Below, piece after piece: positions 36,523 to 46,406 of a DNA stretch of 64,000 bases (its first letter is position 1; each line of letters opens with the position of its first letter). Position numbers and translations under genes: made by a program. This stretch comes from Pseudomonadota bacterium (GTDB lineage Bacteria; Pseudomonadota; Gammaproteobacteria; Burkholderiales; Burkholderiaceae_B), in contig JAEXOO010000042.1 of assembly GCA_023439305.1 (NCBI GenBank), forward strand, positions 1 to 64,000, written 5' to 3'. The notes beneath the pieces are model-generated. The model was given only the letters and a program-made list of their open reading frames with translations. It searched no databases and was not told the origin of the DNA.

Positions 36523-37911
36523 GTGACCCAGCCTTACGCCCTGCCCGACGCCGCCTTCAAAGCCTACGATATCCGCGGCACGGTGCCCGAACAGCTCAAT
36601 CCCGACTTCGCCCGCCTGCTGGGCCTGGCCCTGGCGGCCAGCGCGCGTGAGCAAGGCGTCGACACCTTGGTGGTCGGCTACGACGGTCGCCACAGCAGCC
36701 CTGCCCTGTCAGCTGCGCTGCAAGACGGCATCAATGCGGGCGGCATCCACACCGTGGACCTGGGCATGGTGCCCACGCCAGTCGTTTATTTTGCCGCCAA
36801 CGTGCTCAATACCGGCTCGGGCGTCGCCATTACCGGCAGTCACAACCCGCCCAACTACAACGGCTTCAAGATGATGATGGCCGGCAAGACCTTGCACGGC
36901 GCCGATATCCAGGCCCTGAAACAGCGCATCCAGGCCGGTGTACAGCCTGCTGCTCAAGCAGGTTCGCGAGAAACCCGCGACCTGCTGGATCAGTATGTCG
37001 CCACTATTGCCGAACGCGTCAAGCTGGCACGTCCCATGAAAATCGCTCTGGACTGCGGCAACGGCGTGGGCGGCGTGGTCGCCGAACGCCTGTTCAAGGC
37101 TCTAGGTTGCCAGGTCGACGTGCTGTTCGGCGACGTAGACGGCAGCTTTCCCAATCACCATCCCGACCCGGCCGAGCCCCATAACCTGGAAGACCTGATT
37201 CGCCATGTCCAGGAAACAGACTGCGAACTCGGCTTGGCCTTTGACGGCGATGCCGACCGCCTGGGCGTGGTCACCCGCTCCGGACAGATCATCTGGCCTG
37301 ATCGCCAGCTAATTCTGTACGCGCGCGACATATTGCAGCGCGACCCCGGCGCCACCATCATCTTCGACGTGAAATGCAGCCGCCACGTCGCACTGGAAAT
37401 CGCCAAGGCCGGCGGCCAACCGCTGATGTGGCAGACAGGGCACTCGCTGATCAAGGCCAAGCTGGCGGAAACCGGCGCCCCCCTGGCAGGCGAAATGAGC
37501 GGCCACGTCTTCTTCAAAGAGCGCTGGTACGGTTTTGACGACGGCCTGCATACCGGCGCGCGCCTGCTGGAGATCCTGTCGCGCAGCGACAATCCGTCGG
37601 CGGAGCTGGAGGCCTTGCCACAAGACCAGTCCACGCCCGAGCTGAAGCTGCCCTTGACCGAAGGCGAACCCCACGCCCTGATCGCCCGCTTGCAGCAAGA
37701 AGGCCGCTTCCCAAGCTCACAAAGCCTGAACACCATCGACGGCGTACGCGCCGAATACGCGGACGGTTTCGGCCTGGCGCGCGCCTCCAACACCACGCCC
37801 GTCATCGTGCTGCGCTTTGAAGCGCAATCCCAGGAAGCACTGCAACGCATTCAGGGCGAGTTCCGCACCGCCCTGCTGGCGCTCAAGCCCGACGCGGCGC
37901 TGCCGTTCTGA
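36523..37911 (+). CDS. manB: Phosphomannomutase/phosphoglucomutase
   Basis: The 462-residue alpha-D-phosphohexomutase has all four active-site loops: phosphoserine TGSHNPP (Ser106), metal-binding DGDADR (about 241–246), sugar loop GEMSGHVFF and the phosphate loop region RAEYADGFGLARASNTTPV. This AlgC-like enzyme makes mannose 1-phosphate and glucose 1-phosphate for surface glycans. It lies next to the polysaccharide operon but on the opposite strand, with a shared terminator between them. Confidence 0.94.
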   Translation: MTQPYALPDAAFKAYDIRGTVPEQLNPDFARLLGLALAASAREQGVDTLVVGYDGRHSSPALSAALQDGINAGGIHTVDLGMVPTPVVYFAANVLNTGSGVAITGSHNPPNYNGFKMMMAGKTLHGADIQALKQRIQAGVQPAAQAGSRETRDLLDQYVATIAERVKLARPMKIALDCGNGVGGVVAERLFKALGCQVDVLFGDVDGSFPNHHPDPAEPHNLEDLIRHVQETDCELGLAFDGDADRLGVVTRSGQIIWPDRQLILYARDILQRDPGATIIFDVKCSRHVALEIAKAGGQPLMWQTGHSLIKAKLAETGAPLAGEMSGHVFFKERWYGFDDGLHTGARLLEILSRSDNPSAELEALPQDQSTPELKLPLTEGEPHALIARLQQEGRFPSSQSLNTIDGVRAEYADGFGLARASNTTPVIVLRFEAQSQEALQRIQGEFRTALLALKPDAALPF

Positions 37912-37956
37912 CATCGCCGCCGACCGGCGCTCGATAGCCAGCAAAAGCACAGACAT

Positions 37957-37989
37957 AAAAAAAGAGGAACTGAGCGTTCCTCTTTTTTT
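37957..37989. terminator. Bidirectional terminator between the mutase and the polysaccharide operon
   Basis: GAGGAAC and GTTCCTC enclose TGAGC, with seven As on the left and seven Ts on the right. It serves both converging transcripts. Confidence 0.9.
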
Positions 37990-38006
37990 ATGGTTCTCTG
38001 TCACGC

Positions 38007-40364
38007 TCAACGGGCCAGAGTGCGATACAGCTCCAGATGTGCTTCTGAAATTCGCTGGATGTCGAAAGCCTGCTCAGCCAGGCGACGGCCCTGCGCGCCC
38101 ATGGCGCGACGGCGGGCGGGGTCGTCCGCCAGCTCCAGCACAGCCCGGGCCAGCGCATGCGCATTGCGCACTGGCACCAGCAGGCCGGTCACACCTGGCT
38201 CGATGGCATCCCGGCAACCGGGCACATCCGTCGTGACCACCGCCCGTCCGCACGCCGCCGCTTCGACCAGAGATTTGGGCAGACCTTCCCGATAAGACGG
38301 CAGCACGGCAATATGCGACTGCGCGTATAGCTGCGCCACATCGTGCCGCTCGCCCAGACAATGCACAATGCCTTCCTGCCGCCACTGTTCCCATTCTTGC
38401 TGCGTGATGCTGGCTGGGTTACCCGGATCAGGACTGCCTGCCAGCACCCATTGCACCGGGCTGCCCTGGCGGTGAGCAATACGAGCAGCTTCGACAAACT
38501 CGCGCACTCCCTTGTCCGCCAGCAAGCGAGCCACCATGAAGGCCACCACCGGTCCTGACGGTTCGGGCTGGTCCCGGAACTGATCCAGATCGACTCCCGA
38601 GCCGCGGATCAAGACACACTGCGCAGGACGCACCACGCCTGCCTGCAAAAGCACATCGCGGTCATTGCTGTTCTGAAAAATCACACGGCTGTGGCGATGC
38701 CCCAAAGCCAGCTTGTACAACTGGACGGCCACCCAACGCACCGGATCGAAGCCTTTGTCGCGGCCCGTAAAAAGGTAGCCCAGGCCGGAAATGGCGGCCA
38801 GAAACCCAGGCACGCCGGCCAGGCGGGCGGCGATGCCGCCATACAACACGGGCTTGATGGTGACCGCATGCACAACATCGGGCCGTTCCCGACGCAACAG
38901 GCGCCACAGGGCCCAGATCGTGCCCACTTCTTGCACAGGATTGGTGCCGCTACGCGTCATGGGCAAAACATGGTGGACAAAGCCATGCTCCTCGATCGCC
39001 CGCACCGCATCGCCATCCATGGTGGCAACATGCACCTCGTAGCCTTCGCGCTGCGCAGCAAGGGCCAACGGCAAACGATGCGATAGAAAGAAGGCTGGAT
39101 TGTTCACCACAAACATCAGCTTGTGCACGTCCGCCGACATTGGCGCACCGCCCGCCCCCAAAGCCGCTGCAGGGCGACGGGGCTTTTTGCGCTTGGGCGG
39201 ATGAGCCGCCGCCAGCGCCGTCCAGGCCTGGGTATAGTTATTGACCATGCCCTGCAAAGAAAACAGCCGTGCCACCCGTTCCCGGGCGTGTTGATGACGC
39301 GCCTGCCAGGATGGAGACCCCAGCTCGTCCACGGCGCTGTTGATCGCGCCCGACAAGGCTTCGGCATGACGAGGCGGCACGATCCAACCTTCGTTGCCCA
39401 CGATCAGGGCCGCATCGCCTACATCGGTCACGACATTAGATACGCCGGCGGCCATGGCCTCGCATACCACATTGGGGAAGCCTTCGGCCGAACTGGACAA
39501 CACATGCACGTCCAACGCATTCATCAAACGCGGCACATCGCTGCGCCGGCCCATCAGAATGACAGACTCATGCAGCTGATGCTGATCCAGCAAACGCATC
39601 AGGGCCTCGTTGCCGCTGTCCATACCTTCGCCGATCAGCAAGCAACGCAGGTCAGGATGACGGCGCAGGCTGCGCGCCAAGGCAGCCAGCAAATTAGGAT
39701 GGTCTTTCAGGGGATTCCAGCGCGCCACGCTGCCAATAACAGGCGTGCCGTCAGCCAGGCCCAGTTCACGGCGCACGTCCTGGCGCGCCTGGGCGTCGGG
39801 ATGCCAGCGGCTCAGATCGTAACCGTTGGGAATGACTTTCATGATGTCGGCGCGATAACCCCATTGCTTATGGCGCCTCGCCGCGTTCTCTGCGCAGGAA
39901 ACAATAAGATTGGGAATAATGCGCGACACCCGGGCGCAGAGCCAGGCCACCATGCGCGCCTTGGGACTGCCCTGATACAAGTTGGCGCCCGAGTTGCGTA
40001 TGCCCCAGGACACCGCCGGCAGATGCGCAATGCGCGCCGCCGCGCCGCCGATCAGGTCCGCGTGATACATCCAGGTCTGGACCACGTCCGGCTGCAGGTC
40101 ATCCAGCAACTGCACCAAGGCCCGCAGCCCCTTCAGAAAGCGCAGGGGAGACTTCATGTGCAGGCAATGCAAGACGATGCCCGCCTCGCGCAGTTGCGGG
40201 CCGAAGATGTCCTCGCCGCCCAGCGACACCACAATATGCTCCGTGCTTTGTCCGGGCGCCGTCACCAGCCGGAACAAGACGGTCTCTGCGCCGCCTTGCC
40301 CCAGGCCGGAAATAATATGCACCACCCGCAATGGCGTCGAACCCTCAGGCCGCGATGCGCTCAT
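38007..40364 (-). CDS. Tandem two-domain GT4 glycosyltransferase fusion
   Basis: The 785-residue protein joins two complete GT-B glycosyltransferases. The first (about 12–385) opens VVHIISGLGQGGAETVLFRL and has the E-x7-E motif EGFPNVVCEAMAAG. A basic, Ala/Pro-rich linker (PPKRKKPRRP, about 391–400) follows. The second (409–785) opens LMFVVNNPAFFLSHRLPLAL, like PglA/WbcL-type GalNAc transferases, and has EGLPKSLVEAAACG. Met409 (ATG at 39138–39140) could start the second half alone, but no good Shine-Dalgarno precedes it and the frame is open throughout. The start overlaps the upstream transferase by four bases (ATGA). Confidence 0.88.
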   Translation of the reverse strand: MSASRPEGSTPLRVVHIISGLGQGGAETVLFRLVTAPGQSTEHIVVSLGGEDIFGPQLREAGIVLHCLHMKSPLRFLKGLRALVQLLDDLQPDVVQTWMYHADLIGGAAARIAHLPAVSWGIRNSGANLYQGSPKARMVAWLCARVSRIIPNLIVSCAENAARRHKQWGYRADIMKVIPNGYDLSRWHPDAQARQDVRRELGLADGTPVIGSVARWNPLKDHPNLLAALARSLRRHPDLRCLLIGEGMDSGNEALMRLLDQHQLHESVILMGRRSDVPRLMNALDVHVLSSSAEGFPNVVCEAMAAGVSNVVTDVGDAALIVGNEGWIVPPRHAEALSGAINSAVDELGSPSWQARHQHARERVARLFSLQGMVNNYTQAWTALAAAHPPKRKKPRRPAAALGAGGAPMSADVHKLMFVVNNPAFFLSHRLPLALAAQREGYEVHVATMDGDAVRAIEEHGFVHHVLPMTRSGTNPVQEVGTIWALWRLLRRERPDVVHAVTIKPVLYGGIAARLAGVPGFLAAISGLGYLFTGRDKGFDPVRWVAVQLYKLALGHRHSRVIFQNSNDRDVLLQAGVVRPAQCVLIRGSGVDLDQFRDQPEPSGPVVAFMVARLLADKGVREFVEAARIAHRQGSPVQWVLAGSPDPGNPASITQQEWEQWRQEGIVHCLGERHDVAQLYAQSHIAVLPSYREGLPKSLVEAAACGRAVVTTDVPGCRDAIEPGVTGLLVPVRNAHALARAVLELADDPARRRAMGAQGRRLAEQAFDIQRISEAHLELYRTLAR

Positions 40365-41488
40365 GCTTCTGCTCCCTGTTTCTCGCCGCCTCGGGCGGCC
40401 GTGAATACCTCGTCCCAGGCCTGCAGGACCTGCGGCAATTGATAGCGCTGGCGCACGGCGGCGGCGGCGCGCCGCCCCAGAACGCCGCGGAATACGCCAT
40501 CATCCAGCAGTTCGGACAGGGCCGCCGTCAAGGCGCCTTCGTCACCGACCGGCACCAGCAAGGCATCGCGGCCATCGGAGGTGATTTCGCGCGGCCCGCT
40601 CGGGCAGTCTACTGTCACCGACGGCAGGCCCATGGCCATGGCCTCCAGCAGCACATTGGGAAACCCCTCTACTTCAGAGGTCATGACAAACGCATGGGCG
40701 CGGGCCATTTCCTTCCAGGGCTCGGCTGTCTTGCCCGGCAAGCGGATACGCTCGCCCATGCCCAGCATAGCAATCTGCTGGGCCAGCGCCGCACGCTGCG
40801 GGCCATCGCCCCAAATAATCAAGGTCCATTCGGGATGCGCCGCCGCCAGGTTGGCAAAGACGCGGATCAGGACGTCAAAACGCTTGGACGGCACCATCCG
40901 CCCCATGGCCAGCAAGGTGCAGTGCCGGTTTTCTTCCACCCGGACTTCCCGCTGTACCGCATCCAGCGCCTGCGGCAAGGGGTTGGGCACCACGGCTACA
41001 TGCTTCATGCCGGGCACCATGGCCTGAAAGGCCGCGATGCTGGCGCGGGTCTGCACGGTAACCACCTGGGCCTTGAGATACAGCCGACGGCGCAACGCCT
41101 GCAGAGCCTTGCCGGCGCTGCTGCTGAAAGCCGGATTGGTGCGCTCGCCCACCACAATGGGCACGCCCATGTCAGCCAGCCCCAGCAGGACGTTGACGTT
41201 GACGTTGGTCAAAAACGAAACAATGACATCAGGCTGTTTTTCATGCACCAGCTTGCGCATGGCCGCCAGTTTGGACAAGGGCTTGGGCAGCCAGCTTCCC
41301 CGCATGCGATGCGCCAGCCAGACGACCTCCACCCGGGAATCGATATCGTAGAACGCGGTGCCGCCTCCTCCGAAGGTGGGCGCCAGCGTCACCTGATCGC
41401 CCCGCAAGCCCCAGGCATTAGCCAGCGTCGAGGCGACGCGCTCGGCTCCGCCGGCATTCAGGGAACTGACGAAAAACAGAATCTTCAC
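40361..41488 (-). CDS. GT4-family glycosyltransferase
   Basis: The 375-residue GT-B enzyme opens ILFFVSSLNAGGAERVASTL. The C-terminal nucleotide-sugar site reads SEVEGFPNVLLEAMAMGLPS (E-x7-E). It should add one sugar to a lipid-linked repeat unit at the cytoplasmic face. Sugar specificity cannot be read by eye. The start is a GTG (41486–41488) with GGAGG four bases upstream. Confidence 0.88.
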   Translation of the reverse strand: MKILFFVSSLNAGGAERVASTLANAWGLRGDQVTLAPTFGGGGTAFYDIDSRVEVVWLAHRMRGSWLPKPLSKLAAMRKLVHEKQPDVIVSFLTNVNVNVLLGLADMGVPIVVGERTNPAFSSSAGKALQALRRRLYLKAQVVTVQTRASIAAFQAMVPGMKHVAVVPNPLPQALDAVQREVRVEENRHCTLLAMGRMVPSKRFDVLIRVFANLAAAHPEWTLIIWGDGPQRAALAQQIAMLGMGERIRLPGKTAEPWKEMARAHAFVMTSEVEGFPNVLLEAMAMGLPSVTVDCPSGPREITSDGRDALLVPVGDEGALTAALSELLDDGVFRGVLGRRAAAAVRQRYQLPQVLQAWDEVFTAARGGEKQGAEA

Positions 41489-41536
41489 TGGGCCTCCGTG
41501 GGCTCATGGACAGCAGCGGACACGCAAAACGCCATT

Positions 41537-42676
41537 TTAAGACCGTCGCAGACACTGTTCCAACAGTTGCTGCCACAAAGCCAGCACGCGCGCCGACGAA
41601 AAGCGATCACGCACATCAATGGCGCGCCGCGCCAGACGCTGGCGCTTGTCGGCATTGGCCATCAGGTCGGACAGATGCGCGGCCAGCGCCTCGACATCCG
41701 AAACAGGTTGGACCAGCACGCCGTCGATATTGGCCCGGATGATCTCGCGCGGGCCGGTGTCGCAATCGTAGGCCACTGCCGTCAACCCGCTGGCCATGGC
41801 TTCCAGCAGACTGTTGGACAGGCCTTCCATGCGCGAGCTGAGCACGTACAGGTCGGACTGGCTGTACCAGTCGGCCATATTGCCCACGCGCCCCGGCAGA
41901 TGGATGCGATCCTGCAACTCCAGCTCGGCGATGCGCGCTTCCAGATCCCCGCGCTGCTCGCCTTCGCCCAATATCGTCAGGTCCCAGCCGGGAAAGTAAT
42001 TGGCCAGCATGCCGAAGGCATCGATCAAGGTATCGAAGCCCTTGACCGGATGCAGACGCCCGACCGCCAGCAGCCGCTTGCGTCCGCCCTGATCCGGCAC
42101 CGCCACAGTCGGTTCACCGTTTTCCATGGGCCAGCGCACCGCGTTGGGAATGACCTGAACCTGGCTGCCGGGCACATTCTCCCGCAGCCAGGCGGCCGTC
42201 CCCGTGGTCAGCGCCACCACCGCCTGCGCCTGCGGATAAGTACGCAGACGCGCCTTCTGCCAGAAGGACGATATGGACTGGGATGGCGGGTGCGTATGTT
42301 CGGTCGCGATGACCTTGCAGGGCAGCCCCTTGGCCGCCGAAATCGCCAGCACCGACGAGGTGGTCATCATGCCCAGCACCACATCCGGTTTGTGCCGGCG
42401 CATCAACGAGCGCAAGCGGCTGACGCGCCGCCAGTTGTTCCACAAGGCATGCAGCCGCCCTCGGCTGTTGCCTGCCGTCCCAAGCACATGGCGCTCCACC
42501 CCGGCGGCCAGCGCATAGGCGTCCTTGCCAGCATCCGCCTGGGTGACCAGGGACACACGATAGCCTCGCGCCACCCAGGCGGCGCTCAAATCTACAGCGA
42601 CACGTTCCGCCCCGCCGCCGCCCAGGGAGTGGATGACCAGCATGACATGGGGCCGGGATCCCGATTTACTCTGCAC
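41537..42676 (-). CDS. GT4-family glycosyltransferase
   Basis: The 379-residue GT-B enzyme has VMLVIHSLGGGGAERVAVDL near the N-terminus and SSRMEGLSNSLLEAMASGLT near the C-terminus. It resembles the preceding transferase, so the two probably arose by duplication. The start is a GTG (42674–42676) after TAGGA. It lies six bases after the flippase gene and is part of the same operon. The specific acceptor and donor are unknown. Confidence 0.88.
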   Translation of the reverse strand: MQSKSGSRPHVMLVIHSLGGGGAERVAVDLSAAWVARGYRVSLVTQADAGKDAYALAAGVERHVLGTAGNSRGRLHALWNNWRRVSRLRSLMRRHKPDVVLGMMTTSSVLAISAAKGLPCKVIATEHTHPPSQSISSFWQKARLRTYPQAQAVVALTTGTAAWLRENVPGSQVQVIPNAVRWPMENGEPTVAVPDQGGRKRLLAVGRLHPVKGFDTLIDAFGMLANYFPGWDLTILGEGEQRGDLEARIAELELQDRIHLPGRVGNMADWYSQSDLYVLSSRMEGLSNSLLEAMASGLTAVAYDCDTGPREIIRANIDGVLVQPVSDVEALAAHLSDLMANADKRQRLARRAIDVRDRFSSARVLALWQQLLEQCLRRS

Positions 42677-42682
42677 GTTTTC

Positions 42683-44044
42683 CTATTCCTGCGAGCCGGG
42701 CGCCACGGCCCCGGCCGGCTTCAAAGCCAAGATGAAATAACAAGTGAACGAAGCCGCATACATCAGGCTGGTCGCCAGCATGATGCCCGCCGGCCCCATG
42801 CGGGCCGCCAGCACGGGATTCAGGGCCGCCTTCACCAAAAAATTGACCACGGCGATCGCCGCCATGGATTTGTACCGATTCTGACTGGCCAGCAATTGCA
42901 CCAGGATCAGCACGCCGAAATAAAACGGCAACTGGACCAGGCCCCAGCGCATGACATGCGCCACGGCCAGCGTGTTGTCTGCCGTGAACGCGCCACGCTC
43001 ATACAGCAGCGCCACGCCCCATGGCGCCAGCGCAATCCCCACCCCAGCCGCCAACGCGCCGGCCAGGAGCATCAGAACCGACCACTTCAAGGCCATGGAG
43101 CGCGCCCGCCTCTGGTCGCCCCGGCTCTGGATGTCGGCCAGCACCGGCAAGGCCGCCCGCCCGACAGAGGCCGCGCCCACGCCCAGCAGCAAAGAAATAA
43201 GCCGACTGGCGTAGCCCAGTGTGGCGTTGGCATTGGCGCCCAGATTGGCCGCCGTGTACTGATCGATAGGGCCGACAAAGCTCATGGCGATCTGCCCCAC
43301 CAGCATGATCGTGGCCGCCTTGAGCAGATTGGGCCATTGCTCGGAGCGCAACGTGGGCGCGGGCCGCGCCCACACCTGATCGGCGCGCGACGCCAGAACC
43401 AGAAGCCACGCTGCCTGCACGATCAGGCCCAGCAGGGTGCCCCACAGCAAGGGACCTATACCCGGATCAGCGCCAGCCGCCAGCACCAGCACCAGAATCA
43501 CGAAAGCCGGCACACTGTCCAGCAAAGTATTGATATGCCGTTCATGCGCCCGCAGACGCGCGGCACTTAGCCCTATCATCAGCGTCAGCACCGCCGCCGG
43601 TGCAAACGCAAACAGCAACTCCTGACTCATGTGGCGGGCTTGCGGACTCAGTCCCTTACCGGCCAGATCCAGCACCCAGGGCCAGCTGATCCAGATCAGC
43701 CCCCCCAACACGCAGCCCAGCACTATGCACCAGGCTTTTATTTCGCCCAGGAACTGCTTGCGCGCCTGGGGCTCCAGTTTGCGCAGGCGCACCAGAACCG
43801 GGATCAGCACCACGGACATCGATCCCACCAAGGTCAAAGGCAACCAATTGGCCATGACCATGGTGAACTGATAGGCGTCTACCGCATCACTGACACCATA
43901 GCGATAGGCGACAGCCATCTCTTTCAGAGCGCCCGCCGCCTTGCCCAGCAACAGAAAAAACGCCACCCGCATCGCGCCCATGGCGATGCGGCGATGGTCG
44001 GCATGCAAGCCGGAAAGGCGTTTTTTCAGGCTGGGAGGGGTCAA
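42683..44044 (-). CDS. MurJ/MVF-like lipid-linked oligosaccharide flippase
   Basis: The 453-residue protein has about 12–14 membrane helices. It carries LLGKAAGALKEMAVAYRYG near the N-terminus and LLYERGAFTADNTLAVAHVM, the hallmark of the MurJ (MviN) branch of the MOP superfamily rather than classical Wzx. It likely moves the undecaprenyl-linked repeat unit made by this operon. No ATG fits. A TTG at 44042–44044 overlaps the upstream stop (TTGA) and is the best start; a further TTG at 44065 is possible. The window has another core set of cell-wall genes missing, so whether it is the essential MurJ cannot be excluded. Confidence 0.82.
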   Translation of the reverse strand: MTPPSLKKRLSGLHADHRRIAMGAMRVAFFLLLGKAAGALKEMAVAYRYGVSDAVDAYQFTMVMANWLPLTLVGSMSVVLIPVLVRLRKLEPQARKQFLGEIKAWCIVLGCVLGGLIWISWPWVLDLAGKGLSPQARHMSQELLFAFAPAAVLTLMIGLSAARLRAHERHINTLLDSVPAFVILVLVLAAGADPGIGPLLWGTLLGLIVQAAWLLVLASRADQVWARPAPTLRSEQWPNLLKAATIMLVGQIAMSFVGPIDQYTAANLGANANATLGYASRLISLLLGVGAASVGRAALPVLADIQSRGDQRRARSMALKWSVLMLLAGALAAGVGIALAPWGVALLYERGAFTADNTLAVAHVMRWGLVQLPFYFGVLILVQLLASQNRYKSMAAIAVVNFLVKAALNPVLAARMGPAGIMLATSLMYAASFTCYFILALKPAGAVAPGSQE

Positions 44045-45066
44045 CTCAGGAACGCCACATACCAAGGCATGGCGGCGTCCAATCCTTGCTGGATGGAATG
44101 ACTGGGCTCATAGCCCAGTTGATCGCGAGCCTTGGAGATGTCCGCCTGCGAATGACGCACGTCGCCGGCGCGGAAATCCGCATGGACCGGCTCGCGCGTG
44201 TAAGACACGCCGTTGGCGGCCAGCGCCGTCTGCAGGTACTGGAACAACTGGTTCAGGCTGGTGCGGGCGTTCACGGCCACGTTATAGACTTCGGCGGTGC
44301 TTTCCTTCTGGTTCAGGGCCGCCAGAATATTCATCTGCACGACGTTGTCGACAAAGCAGAAATCGCGGCTGGTTTCACCGTCGCCATTGATCTGCAGCGT
44401 CTGGTCCTGAATCATGGCCGAAACCCACTTCGGGATCACGGCCGCATACGCGCCATTGGGGTCCTGTCGTTTGCCGAAGACATTGAAATAGCGCAGTCCC
44501 ACGCTGGAAAAGCCGTAGGCGCGGGCAAACACATCCGCATACAGTTCATTGACGAACTTGGTGACGGCATACGGCGACAGGGGGCGACCGATGCGATCCT
44601 CTACCTTGGGCAGGCCCGGGTGGTCACCATAGGTGGAGCTGGATGCCGCATAGACAAAGGCCTGCACCCGGGCATCGCGCGCCGCCAACAGCATATTCAG
44701 CGAACCACCCACATTGACGTCGTTCGAGGTCAGTGGATCATTCAATGAGCGCGGCACCGAACCCAGCGCCGCCTGATGCAGCACGTAATTGACACCTTCC
44801 ACGGCTTGCCGGCAGGTGTCGAGCTTACGGATATCGCCTTCAATGAAGCGAAAGCGCGCCCAGCGCTCGGCACCGACCTGATCCCGCACTTCGTCCAGGT
44901 TGTACTGATGTCCGGTAGCAAAGTTATCCAGGCCCACAACCTGCTGATCCAGCATCAGCAGGGTTTCCAGCAGATTCGAGCCGATGAAACCCGCGCAACC
45001 CGTGACCAGCCAGGTCTTGGGCTGCGCGCGCAACTGCCGCTTCGCTTGTTCAAATGCAACGCTCAT
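44041..45066 (-). CDS. wbpP: UDP-GlcNAc/GalNAc(A) 4-epimerase, WbpP/TviC type
   Basis: The 341-residue extended SDR has the NAD motif GCAGFIGSN (23–31) and catalytic YAVTK (about 170). The N-terminal extension of about 18 residues and GLDNFATGHQYNLDEV are typical of the WbpP/TviC group, which interconvert UDP-GlcNAc(A) and UDP-GalNAc(A). It lies 12 bases downstream of the WbpO-type dehydrogenase. Together they make UDP-N-acetylgalactosaminuronic acid, a sugar of Vi-like capsules and some O-antigens. Confidence 0.9.
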   Translation of the reverse strand: MSVAFEQAKRQLRAQPKTWLVTGCAGFIGSNLLETLLMLDQQVVGLDNFATGHQYNLDEVRDQVGAERWARFRFIEGDIRKLDTCRQAVEGVNYVLHQAALGSVPRSLNDPLTSNDVNVGGSLNMLLAARDARVQAFVYAASSSTYGDHPGLPKVEDRIGRPLSPYAVTKFVNELYADVFARAYGFSSVGLRYFNVFGKRQDPNGAYAAVIPKWVSAMIQDQTLQINGDGETSRDFCFVDNVVQMNILAALNQKESTAEVYNVAVNARTSLNQLFQYLQTALAANGVSYTREPVHADFRAGDVRHSQADISKARDQLGYEPSHSIQQGLDAAMPWYVAFLS

Positions 45067-45078
45067 GGCTATATCCGT

Positions 45079-46359
45079 TTAGAGGCGCAGGTCCGATTCT
45101 TCGCGGTCGAACACATATTTCAGGTCATACAGCACATGGTCGGGCTTGCCCCATTGGCGCACGCCCTGAACCCCCAGTTCCTTGAACTGGTGGTGAGCCA
45201 CCGCCACGATGACGCCGTCATAGGCGCCGGCCTGCGGATTTTCCACGGGCGTGATGCCGTATTCGTGCTCGGCTTCCTTGGGATCGACCCACGGATCGTA
45301 AACGTCCACATCCACGTCGTACTGCTTGAGTTCTTGGACAATGTCCACGATGCGCGTGTTGCGCAGATCGGGGCAGTTTTCCTTGAAGGCCAGGCCCAGC
45401 AGCAGCACGCGCGCACCCTGCACCTGGATGCGGCGCTTGGTCATGGCCTTGACCAGTTGGGACGCCACATAAGCGCCCATGGAGTCATTCAAACGACGGC
45501 CGGCCAGAATGATCTCGGGGTGATAGCCGATGGCCTGCGCCTTGTGCGTCAGGTAGTACGGGTCCACGCCGATACAGTGGCCACCCACCAGGCCGGGACG
45601 GAAGGGCAGGAAGTTCCATTTGGTGCCGGCAGCCTGCAGGACGTCCAGCGTATCGATGCCCATACGATTGAAGATCAGGGCCAACTCGTTGATCAGGGCG
45701 ATATTGACGTCGCGCTGAGTATTTTCAATGACCTTGGCGGCTTCTGCCACACGGATGGAGCTGGCCTTGAACGTGCCGACCACGATGATTTCGCGGTACA
45801 GGGCATCGACCAGCTCGGCCACCTCGGGGGTGGAGCCCGAAGTCACCTTCTTGATGGTGGAGACGCGGTGTTCTTTGTCGCCCGGATTGATGCGTTCAGG
45901 GCTGTAGCCGGCGTAGAAATCTTCGTTGTAGCGCAGGCCCGATACCTCTTCCAGCACGGGAACGCAGACTTCCTCGGTGGCGCCGGGATAGACCGTGGAT
46001 TCGTAGATGACGATATCGCCGCGCTTGAGCACTTTGCCGATGGTTTCGGACGCGCGCACCAGCGGCGTCAGATCAGGCTGCTTGAACTGGTCGATGGGTG
46101 TGGGCACCGTCACGATAAAAACATTGGACTGCGCCAGCTCATCGGCCTCGCAGGAATAGCTCAGGCCCTTGGCCTGAGCCAGTTCCCCGGCATCCACTTC
46201 CAGCGTGCGGTCCACGCCGTCCTTCAGTTCGGCCACGCGGCGGGTATTGATATCAAAGCCCAGGACAGTGCGTTTCTTGCCGAATTCGACCGCCAGGGGC
46301 AGACCCACATAACCCAGGCCAACCACGGCCAATTTCACGTTCTCAAGTTGCAACTTCAT
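45079..46359 (-). CDS. wbpO: UDP-N-acetylhexosamine 6-dehydrogenase, WbpO/TviB type
   Basis: The 426-residue UDP-glucose/GDP-mannose dehydrogenase family enzyme has the NAD motif GLGYVGLP (14–21), the catalytic cysteine Cys262 in GLVGGHCIGVDPYYL, and the C-terminal UDP-binding domain. It resembles TviB/WbpO, which oxidise UDP-GalNAc or UDP-GlcNAc to the uronic acid. It pairs with the adjacent epimerase. Confidence 0.93.
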   Translation of the reverse strand: MKLQLENVKLAVVGLGYVGLPLAVEFGKKRTVLGFDINTRRVAELKDGVDRTLEVDAGELAQAKGLSYSCEADELAQSNVFIVTVPTPIDQFKQPDLTPLVRASETIGKVLKRGDIVIYESTVYPGATEEVCVPVLEEVSGLRYNEDFYAGYSPERINPGDKEHRVSTIKKVTSGSTPEVAELVDALYREIIVVGTFKASSIRVAEAAKVIENTQRDVNIALINELALIFNRMGIDTLDVLQAAGTKWNFLPFRPGLVGGHCIGVDPYYLTHKAQAIGYHPEIILAGRRLNDSMGAYVASQLVKAMTKRRIQVQGARVLLLGLAFKENCPDLRNTRIVDIVQELKQYDVDVDVYDPWVDPKEAEHEYGITPVENPQAGAYDGVIVAVAHHQFKELGVQGVRQWGKPDHVLYDLKYVFDREESDLRL

Positions 46360-46406
46360 TCTCCAATAAGCGGAATGCGCAAGGATTTATCACGATGGCC
46401 GGGAAG

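Noticed and set aside
40331..43570. A 1079-codon open frame on the plus strand
   Set aside because: It lies wholly antisense to three clear glycosyltransferase genes and part of the flippase. Its product is rich in Gln, His, Arg and Pro with no domain, as expected from the reverse of GC-rich coding DNA.
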